Positions 58,401 to 64,000 of a DNA stretch of 64,000 nucleotides are shown one piece after another. The notes under the pieces were generated by a model. It was given only the letters and a program-made list of their open reading frames with translations, did no database searches and had not been told where the DNA came from. Origin of the DNA: Xanthobacter dioxanivorans (GTDB lineage Bacteria > Pseudomonadota > Alphaproteobacteria > Rhizobiales > Xanthobacteraceae); contig NZ_CP063362.1 of assembly GCF_016807805.1 (NCBI RefSeq), positions 4,444,501 to 4,508,500 on the forward strand, read 5' to 3'. Numbering within the stretch: the stretch's first letter is position 1; the number at the start of each line of letters is the position of its first letter. The position numbers and the translations under genes were made by a program.

Positions 58401-58982
58401 CTAGGCCGCCTCCCGACCCAACGCCGCCATCTGCGCCAGCCAGCGGCGGCGGCGGGCGTCCCCCGCCACGTCGACCCCGCCGAGCACCGTGGACCGCACC
58501 GGGGAGAAGCCGACGAAGCGGAAGATGTTGCGGGTCACGGCCGACAGTCCCGCCCCGAGATACCAGAGCCGGAACACCAGCCCCGGCATCCCCATGGTTA
58601 CCACCACCCGCGCGGAGCGGCCGTCCAGCAGCATTCGCGTGCCCCCGCCCGGCAGATAGTCGAAGGCAAAGCCCGGCCGCAGTATCTGCTCCAGGAAGCC
58701 CTTGAGCAGAGCGGGCATGCCGCCGAGCCAGAGCGGGAAGAAGAGGACGACGTGCTCAGCCTCCACCAGCGCCGCGCGGGCGCCGGCAAGGCTCTGGGGC
58801 GCCGGGCCCTGCTGGAAATCCTGCTGCGTGCGTAGCAGCGGGAATACGAGCCGGCTCACCTCCACCCGCAGGACCCGGTGTCCGGCCTTCTCCGCGCCAG
58901 CCGAGTAGGCGTCAGCCAAGGCATGGCACAGATGGCCGCCGTCGGGGTCGGGATGTCCCTGAAGGATCAGAATGGTCGCCAT
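58401..58982 (-). CDS. NAD(P)H dehydrogenase (quinone)-like flavoprotein
   Basis: The 193-residue protein has a flavodoxin-like Flavodoxin_2 fold: an FMN/FAD phosphate loop near ILILQGHPDPDGGHLCHALA, VVLFFPLWLGGMPALLKGFL and a C-terminal segment with RNIFRFVGFSPVRSTVLGGV. Relatives are KefF, MdaB and NQO1-type quinone reductases, which use NAD(P)H to reduce quinones by two electrons. The start at 58982 matches the first beta strand. The gene stands alone; a kefC partner is not nearby. Confidence 0.88.
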   Translation of the reverse strand: MATILILQGHPDPDGGHLCHALADAYSAGAEKAGHRVLRVEVSRLVFPLLRTQQDFQQGPAPQSLAGARAALVEAEHVVLFFPLWLGGMPALLKGFLEQILRPGFAFDYLPGGGTRMLLDGRSARVVVTMGMPGLVFRLWYLGAGLSAVTRNIFRFVGFSPVRSTVLGGVDVAGDARRRRWLAQMAALGREAA

Positions 58983-59042
58983 GGCCGCGTCCTCCACCCG
59001 GCCAGTCCTAGCCCGCGGCGGACGCTGCGTCCTTGACCGGGA

Positions 59043-59489
59043 TCAGGCGGCCGGACGGTCGGGGATGGAATAGGTGGCGACGCAATGGGCGACGAGATCG
59101 TCGCTGCCAGGCCCGCGCAGGCCCACGTCCCCCACCGCGAGGCGCTTTCCCAACTTGATCAGCCGGGCGTCCGCGAACAGGGGACCCGGCATCGGCTTGC
59201 GCAGGAAGTTGATGGACAGGTTGGTGGTGACGGCAAGCCCCACCGGCCCGATCTGGCCAAGCAGCGCCACATAGACCGCCACGTCCGCCAGGGTCATCAT
59301 GGCCGGGCCGGAGATGGTGCCGCCGGGGCGCAGGTGGCTGTCGTCGGCGTCGAGGCGCACGGTCGCGATCTTGCGGCCCACGCTCACCACGTGGTGGGGC
59401 TTGCCCGGGCCGAAGGCCTGGGGAAATTCCCGGACCAGGAACGCCTCCAGCTCCCGGACCGACATGACTGCGTCGCGCACCGCATCCAT
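59043..59489 (-). CDS. PaaI-type hotdog thioesterase
   Basis: The 148-residue protein shows the hotdog fold of the PaaI/YdiI group: LRPGGTISGPAMMTLADVAVY with the catalytic acidic residue in the helix, LAVTTNLSINFLRKPMPGPL and the final HCVATYSIPD strand. It probably hydrolyses an acyl-CoA. A start at 59489 is preceded by AGAGG, and a further Met is present at 59465. It is divergent from the crotonase gene, 118 bases away, so both may share a regulated acyl-CoA context. Confidence 0.88.
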   Translation of the reverse strand: MDAVRDAVMSVRELEAFLVREFPQAFGPGKPHHVVSVGRKIATVRLDADDSHLRPGGTISGPAMMTLADVAVYVALLGQIGPVGLAVTTNLSINFLRKPMPGPLFADARLIKLGKRLAVGDVGLRGPGSDDLVAHCVATYSIPDRPAA

Positions 59490-59607
59490 CCTCTGCGTCC
59501 CCCTTAGCGTCCCTTTGCCCTCGAAACCGCCGTCCACGGGCTCGCGCCGTTGACGCCCTGTGAATAGGATAGCGTTTCAAAGGTCAAACCATCGAGGGCG
59601 GAAACTC

Positions 59608-60438
59608 ATGTCGGCTGTGCCATCGGCCCATCCCGTCGCCGGCGCGGCGGCGCCTGTCGTGACAAGCAGCCTGGAGGGAGGCGTGGCCACCCTTACCCTC
59701 GCCCGGCCCGCGCAGCGCAACAGCCTGTCCGAGGCGATGATGGCGGCGCTCACCTCCGCCCTCGCCTCCCTCGCCGTCGACCCGTCCGTGCGCGCGGTGG
59801 TGCTGGCGGCGGAGGGGCCGGTCTATTCCGCCGGTCACGACCTGAAGGAGATCCAGGGCCATCGCGGCGATGCCGATCGCGGCCGCGCCTATTTCGAGGA
59901 TGTGCTGAAGCGCTGCTCGCAGCTCATGACCGCCATCGTCCGCCTGCCCCAGCCGGTGATCGCAGCGGTGGAAGGCATGGCCACCGCCGCCGGCTGCCAG
60001 CTGGTGGCGAGCTGCGACCTTGCGGTGGCCGGCGAGCAGGCGCGCTTCTGCACGCCGGGGGTGAATATCGGCCTGTTCTGCCACACGCCCATGGTGGCAG
60101 TGTCGCGCAACCTTGCCCGCAAGCACGCCATGGAAATGCTGCTGCTGGGCGAATGGGTGGGGGCGGACGAGGCCCGCCGCATGGGCCTCGTCAACCGTGT
60201 GGTGCCGGCCGGTGAAGCGCTCGCCGCCGCCCAGGGCCTCGCCCGGCGCATCGCCGAGAAGTCGCAGGTCCCGGTGAAGCTCGGCAAGGCCGCTTTCTAT
60301 GCCCAGGCCGAACTGGGCCTCGACGACGCCTATGCCTACGCCTCCCGCGTCATGGCCGAAAACATGCTGGCGCGGGATGCGGAGGAAGGCATTTCCGCGG
60401 TGCTCGCCAAACGTGCGCCGGTATGGGAAGACCGCTGA
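59608..60438 (+). CDS. Enoyl-CoA hydratase/isomerase family protein, ECHDC3-like
   Basis: The 276-residue crotonase-fold protein has the oxyanion-hole segments SAGHDLKEIQGHRGD and EGMATAAGCQLVASCDLAVA. At the two positions where classical hydratases carry catalytic Glu it reads Gln (in AAGCQLV) and Gly (in CTPGVNIGLFCHTP). This is the ECHDC3-type pattern and makes classical enoyl-CoA hydration unlikely. The start at 59608 (MSAVPSAHPV) was preferred over a GTG 16 codons upstream. Confidence 0.9.
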   Translation: MSAVPSAHPVAGAAAPVVTSSLEGGVATLTLARPAQRNSLSEAMMAALTSALASLAVDPSVRAVVLAAEGPVYSAGHDLKEIQGHRGDADRGRAYFEDVLKRCSQLMTAIVRLPQPVIAAVEGMATAAGCQLVASCDLAVAGEQARFCTPGVNIGLFCHTPMVAVSRNLARKHAMEMLLLGEWVGADEARRMGLVNRVVPAGEALAAAQGLARRIAEKSQVPVKLGKAAFYAQAELGLDDAYAYASRVMAENMLARDAEEGISAVLAKRAPVWEDR

Positions 60439-60594
60439 AACAGAGGGCTGGAGCTGCGGCACCGGTTCCCGGCAGGCGGCGAGCGCCGCCATGGAGTCGG
60501 CGCTTGAGCGGCGCGTTTACCTTCCATCAACCATAATCGCGCTTTCCTTCGTGAGAGCTGGTGCGTTCCGTGCCGGCGAACGCGGGAGGGCGGC

Positions 60595-62076
60595 ATGGTG
60601 CACCTCGACTCGACGCGCATCGAGGCACCACGTACTTGGGCACCACGTACTTGGGCGGCGCGGACTCGGGTGGCGCGCCGGTGGATGCTCCGCGCTTCGA
60701 GCCTCACCGCCTGGCAGGTCGCGGCGGTGCTTCTCGTCATTGCTGTCCTGGCGAGCTTTTTCCCCCTGCGTTTCACCGCCAGCGCGTCCCTCGTGTTCGA
60801 CCTGGGCACGCAGCCCCCGGCGGCCTCCGTCAAGGGGGTGGCGCAGCTGCTCGCCTCCCGCGAGATGGCGTACGACGTGGTCCAGCGCCTCGGGCCGGAC
60901 AATGCGGCGCGAATCGCCGGCGGCAGCCTTGCGGCGCGCCTTGGCATCGACAGACATGGCGCGACGGAAGGTCGGTCGGAAACCATGCGCGCCGCCTGGC
61001 GGCTGATGGGCGATCTGGACGTCACGCCATCCGCCGGCGGTCGCGATATCAGCCTCTCCCTGTCCGCTCCAACACCGGCCCTCGCCGCTCGTGCGGCGGA
61101 CACCTACGTCGCCGCCTTCCTCGCTTTGGACGCGGCGACACGGGCGAGCGCCGGTGACACAGAACAGCTTCCCCCGCTGCGGCGCGGGGCGCCGGGAAGC
61201 GCTTCCTTCCTGCCCGATCCGCCCCGCCCCATTGCCCTCTGCCTGCTTCTGGCGGCGGCGTTCATGCTCGTGATCGCCCGCCGGAATGCCGTGCAGGCGC
61301 CGAAAGCCGAAGGCCCGGTGGACCGAGCCGTGCTGCCGGTGGAGCTTCAGCCCACCCACCGCATCGCCTGGCTGGGCGGCACCGGGGCCGGGCTCGACGA
61401 GGCGGGCGCCGTCGACCGGCTGGCGGCGCAGGCGGGACCGCCGGGAGGCGCCTGCCATCTCATCCTGCTGACGTCCGAGGACCTGCCCGAGGCCTCTGCC
61501 CGCTGCGCCATCACCCTCGCCCGCCGGCTCTCGGAGGACGCGCGGGTAGCTCTGGTGGCCCTCGACGGCGCGGCGGAAAGTCTCGCCGCCCTCGTCGCCG
61601 ATCCTTGGGCGCCGGGCATGAGCGAACTGCTGTTCGGCGTGGCGGGGTTCGGCGAGACCATTCATCGCGATGCAAAATCGCGCGCCCACGTCATTCCCCC
61701 CGGCCGCGATGCGCGGGGCGGATCCGCGATGGTGGCAGCCGAGCGCCTTGCGCTGGTGCTCGAATCGCTGCGTCTCACCTATGATTATGTGGTGGTGGCT
61801 TCGCCGAACCTTGGCGCCGCGCGCGGCGGCCAGCGCCTCGCCGCCCTCGATCCCCTGGTGGTCTGCATCACCGCCGACACCGCCCCCTCCACCGCTGCCG
61901 TGGAGAGCTTCGACGCGCTGGCGGAAAGGCACTTCTCACGGGTTGTGATGCTGTGCCTCGCCAGCGGCCGGGACGATGAGGTCGCCGCCCCTCAATCGCC
62001 GGTGCCCACGCTCGATGCCGCGGAAGCGCCGCCACCGCCCCGGCACGAGGCTGCGCAGTACGCCGGCGCGGCGTGA
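60595..62076 (+). CDS. Wzz/BY-kinase-like membrane protein with degenerate ATPase domain
   Basis: The 493-residue protein has two membrane helices (AWQVAAVLLVIAVLASFF, residues ~39-56; LCLLLAAAFMLVIARR, ~211-227) enclosing a periplasmic domain like polysaccharide chain-length regulators, then a cytoplasmic CpsD-like domain. That domain aligns with BY-kinases, but the Walker A GKT is replaced by PEASAR in LLTSEDLPEASARCAITLAR, the A' motif reads VALVALD and Walker B reads DYVVVASPN without its Asp. A C-terminal Tyr cluster is absent. It is probably a non-catalytic regulator of a polysaccharide system. An exact 15-base tandem repeat encodes APRTW twice near the N-terminus. Confidence 0.75.
   Translation: MVHLDSTRIEAPRTWAPRTWAARTRVARRWMLRASSLTAWQVAAVLLVIAVLASFFPLRFTASASLVFDLGTQPPAASVKGVAQLLASREMAYDVVQRLGPDNAARIAGGSLAARLGIDRHGATEGRSETMRAAWRLMGDLDVTPSAGGRDISLSLSAPTPALAARAADTYVAAFLALDAATRASAGDTEQLPPLRRGAPGSASFLPDPPRPIALCLLLAAAFMLVIARRNAVQAPKAEGPVDRAVLPVELQPTHRIAWLGGTGAGLDEAGAVDRLAAQAGPPGGACHLILLTSEDLPEASARCAITLARRLSEDARVALVALDGAAESLAALVADPWAPGMSELLFGVAGFGETIHRDAKSRAHVIPPGRDARGGSAMVAAERLALVLESLRLTYDYVVVASPNLGAARGGQRLAALDPLVVCITADTAPSTAAVESFDALAERHFSRVVMLCLASGRDDEVAAPQSPVPTLDAAEAPPPPRHEAAQYAGAA
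60624..60653. repeat. Tandem 15-bp direct repeat inside the Wzz-like gene
   Basis: The unit GGCACCACGTACTTG occurs twice in tandem (60624-60638 and 60639-60653), followed by a partial divergent third unit. It keeps the frame and repeats a five-residue APRTW unit in the cytoplasmic N-terminus. Such perfect in-frame repeats can vary in copy number by slippage. Confidence 0.9.
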
Positions 62077-62112
62077 GCGGCCCATAAATTTAGCCGCATA
62101 AATAAAAATAGT

Positions 62113-62137
62113 AGCCGGCTCAGCATGTGAGTCGGCT
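62113..62137 (+). terminator. Hairpin downstream of the Wzz-like gene
   Basis: AGCCGGCTCA-GCATG-TGAGTCGGCT forms a 10-base-pair stem with one G-T pair, followed by TTTCGTG. It sits 36 bases past the stop in an unusually AT-rich stretch (62085-62220). The T-tract is short, so efficiency is uncertain. Confidence 0.6.
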
Positions 62138-62226
62138 TTCGTGCGTCTTCGATTCGCACCCCTTCATCGCTCATGAAGTGCATGAAGAGATTCTCATATA
62201 TATATGATAATTATACAGCTTAAGGA

Positions 62227-62439
62227 TCAGGCCCGCTTGTCCGGCCGTTCCATCCACCAGATGAGCAGGCCACCGGGAACCACCCAGAGCGCGCCTAGCA
62301 GCACGTAGCAGACAAGCTGTAGGAACCAGCCGAGCTCGGTCACCCGCCCTTGCGCCAGGGCCATGGCGGAGAGCGCCCAGAACACCACGAGCAGAAGCAG
62401 GAGCACGGTGCCGATGAGCTTGCGGAGACGCTGGGGCAT
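62227..62439 (-). CDS. DUF2842 small membrane protein
   Basis: This 70-residue protein begins [20 protein letters not shown] and contains two hydrophobic helices, the second ending [20 protein letters not shown]. That is the DUF2842 pattern. The family is found mainly in alphaproteobacteria and has no known function. I used the ATG at 62439; the longer frame upstream is low-complexity. It is divergent from ctaA, with 168 bases between the starts. Confidence 0.88.
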   Translation of the reverse strand: MPQRLRKLIGTVLLLLLVVFWALSAMALAQGRVTELGWFLQLVCYVLLGALWVVPGGLLIWWMERPDKRA

Positions 62440-62607
62440 GGTCGGACGGGATCCTGCGGCCGGGAGGTGCGGCACGCGTTCCCTTGCACCGCGCACCGCC
62501 GCTCTATAACGGATCGGACGGGAGGGGGCCACGTCAACGATGCCGCGCATGCCACGGCCGCGCGGTCAGGAAGAGGCGGCCCAAGCATGCTGCCGGAGGC
62601 GCGAAGA

Positions 62608-63717
62608 ATGGAAGCCACCTCGCACGCCGTCGCCATGCCGGCGGCCCGGAGCCAACGGCCGGACCGCCTGTCTCCCGTTCGCCTCTGGCTCTATGCGGTC
62701 GCGGGGCTGATCGTCGCTATGGTGGTGGTGGGCGGCGCGACGCGCCTCACCGAATCCGGCCTCTCCATCACCGAATGGAAGCCGGTGACCGGCGCCCTGC
62801 CCCCGCTCTCGCAAGCCGACTGGGCCGCCGAGTTCGAGAAGTACAAGGCCATTCCCCAGTACGAAATCCTCAACAAGGGCATGGGCCTCGAGGCGTTCAA
62901 GCGCATCTACTGGTGGGAATGGGGCCATCGCCTGCTGGGCCGGCTCATCGGCGTCGCCTTCCTGCTGCCGTTCCTCTGGTTCGCGTTCCGGGGCGTGCTG
63001 CGCGGGCGGCTGCTCGCCAAATGCTCCGGCCTGTTCCTGCTGGGCGGCCTTCAGGGGGCTGTGGGCTGGTGGATGGTGGCCTCGGGCCTCTCCGCGCGGG
63101 TCTCGGTCAGCCAGTACCGCCTCGCCATTCATCTCACATTGGCCTGCATCATCCTCGCCGCCATCGTCGCCGTGGCCCGGTCGCTCGTGCCGCAGGCGGA
63201 GTGGGAAGCGCCGCCGCGTTTTCGGGCGACAGCCCTCGGCCTGGTGCTGCTGGTGCTGGTGCAGATCTTCGCCGGCGGGCTGGTGGCTGGCCTTGATGCG
63301 GGCATGGCCTACAACACCTGGCCGCTGATGGACGGGCACCTCATTCCGCCCGCCGCCCAGCTCGCCGCCGCCGAGCCATTCTGGCGCAACCTGTTCGAGA
63401 ATGCGTTGACGGTGCAATTCAACCACCGCGTGATCGCCTACGCCCTCTGGGGGCTCACGCTCCTGCACGCGCTCGACGCCGCCCGCACCGGCGGAGCTGT
63501 GGCGCGGCGGGCGTGGCTGCTGTTCGCGCTGGTCTCGGCGCAGGCCATGCTGGGCATCCTGACGCTGGTGTACCAGGTGCCCATCGACCTCGCCCTCGCC
63601 CACCAGTTCGGCGCAACGGTGGTGCTGATCGCCGCCACCGTCCACCTGAGTGGGCTTGCGGCGTCCGGGGCTCTCAGTGGAGCAGATGCGCCACGGCCGG
63701 CGCCATCAGCACGTTGA
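62608..63717 (+). CDS. ctaA: Heme A synthase, CtaA
   Basis: CtaA oxidises the C8 methyl of heme O to make heme A for aa3 oxidases, acting in the inner membrane. The 369-residue protein has about eight membrane helices. It has the signature [20 protein letters not shown], the heme-ligand His residues in [15 protein letters not shown] and [32 protein letters not shown] and [17 protein letters not shown] at 62595-62599 favours ATG 62608 over the upstream ATG at 62587. The C-terminus overlaps the convergent LrgB gene by 44 bases. Confidence 0.95.
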   Translation: MEATSHAVAMPAARSQRPDRLSPVRLWLYAVAGLIVAMVVVGGATRLTESGLSITEWKPVTGALPPLSQADWAAEFEKYKAIPQYEILNKGMGLEAFKRIYWWEWGHRLLGRLIGVAFLLPFLWFAFRGVLRGRLLAKCSGLFLLGGLQGAVGWWMVASGLSARVSVSQYRLAIHLTLACIILAAIVAVARSLVPQAEWEAPPRFRATALGLVLLVLVQIFAGGLVAGLDAGMAYNTWPLMDGHLIPPAAQLAAAEPFWRNLFENALTVQFNHRVIAYALWGLTLLHALDAARTGGAVARRAWLLFALVSAQAMLGILTLVYQVPIDLALAHQFGATVVLIAATVHLSGLAASGALSGADAPRPAPSAR

Positions 63718-64000
63718 ACAGGCCGGCGAGGACCATGACGAGGCCGGCGATGGAGCCTTCCTCGCCGCCGATCTGGTGCGCCCGCGCCACCCCCGCCCCG
63801 TGGGCACCCATGCCGAATAGGGCGCCACGGGCCAGCGACGAGCGCAGCGGCATGAGCTTCATCACCAGCTCCCCCAGCGCCGCGCCGCAGATGCCAGTGA
63901 CGATCACGAACACCGCGGTCAGGTCCGGCGCGCCGCCGATGTCGCCGGACACCGCCATGGCGAAGGGCGTGGATGTGGAACGCGGCATGAGGCTAAGCTG
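63674..64000 (-). CDS. LrgB/CidB family membrane protein, 5' end beyond window
   Basis: Only the C-terminal ~108 residues are inside the window. They carry the LrgB signature: [60 protein letters not shown] and a final hydrophobic helix. LrgB, with LrgA, modulates murein hydrolase activity and metabolite export in Firmicutes; its role in alphaproteobacteria is poorly known. An lrgA gene would be expected further right. The reading frame continues past 64000. Confidence 0.9.
   Translation of the reverse strand, partial: QLSLMPRSTSTPFAMAVSGDIGGAPDLTAVFVIVTGICGAALGELVMKLMPLRSSLARGALFGMGAHGAGVARAHQIGGEEGSIAGLVMVLAGLFNVLMAPAVAHLLH

Noticed and set aside
1..64000. CRISPR arrays, insertion sequences and rRNA genes
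   Set aside because: No regularly spaced repeats, transposase motifs or rRNA sequence were found on reading the window.

Overview
The window is GC-rich DNA, very probably chromosomal, from an alphaproteobacterium of the order Hyphomicrobiales (Rhizobiales). Three things point there: the ntrY-ntrX-trkA-trkH-aminotransferase order, the ppiD-trpE-trpG-trpD-trpC-moaC-moeA-lexA-comEC-gltX order, and a direct-repeat GAAC-N7-GAAC LexA box (GTTC-N7-GTTC on the other strand). Overall gene content resembles Xanthobacteraceae (Xanthobacter, Azorhizobium, Ancylobacter). The family placement is inferred from memory of gene order, not from a database search.

Layout. 1-7.4 kb (minus strand): NtrY/NtrX sensor-regulator pair, TrkA/TrkH potassium uptake and a class IV aminotransferase cut by the left edge. 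7.7-9.8 kb: a metallo-beta-lactamase-fold hydrolase, a small TonB-C-like secreted protein and triosephosphate isomerase. 10-19.6 kb (plus strand): PpiD chaperone, the tryptophan genes trpE, trpG, trpD and trpC with a membrane protein of unknown role inserted after trpE, molybdenum cofactor genes moaC and moeA, and lexA behind an SOS box. 19.9-25.4 kb: comEC (frameshifted near its 3' end), gltX, a TusA-like protein, an M20 amidohydrolase and tRNA-Lys(TTT).

25.5-56 kb looks like accessory DNA, but no integrase or transposase is visible. It holds a TPR-sulfotransferase directly downstream of a roughly 1,700-residue autotransporter, a Gre-family factor, a Ca2+-type P-ATPase, a multicopper oxidase fused to an FG-GAP-like propeller, an SGNH hydrolase, a TolC-MacA-MacB export operon whose macB is broken, an amidohydrolase remnant, an orphan soxZ, an MgtA-type ATPase, glutamine-dependent NAD synthetase, a ricin-B-like secreted protein, a diguanylate cyclase, an AI-2E family permease and several small or secreted proteins.

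57-64 kb returns to core genes: rplM-rpsI with a clear terminator, a quinone-reductase-like flavoprotein, a hotdog thioesterase, an ECHDC3-like crotonase, a polysaccharide co-polymerase-like protein with a degenerate kinase domain, DUF2842, heme A synthase and a right-edge-truncated LrgB protein.

A recurring anomaly is a one-base loss in G/C homopolymers inside otherwise intact genes. It occurs in comEC, three times in the autotransporter, at the Ca2+-ATPase N-terminus and in the ricin-B-like gene. In each case adding one G/C restores the reading frame. This could be a consensus error or real decay. The most interesting biological candidates are the autotransporter/TPR-sulfotransferase gene pair, a near-identical 19-base motif shared by the autotransporter and efflux-operon upstream regions, and the oxidase-propeller fusion next to a Ca2+ pump.
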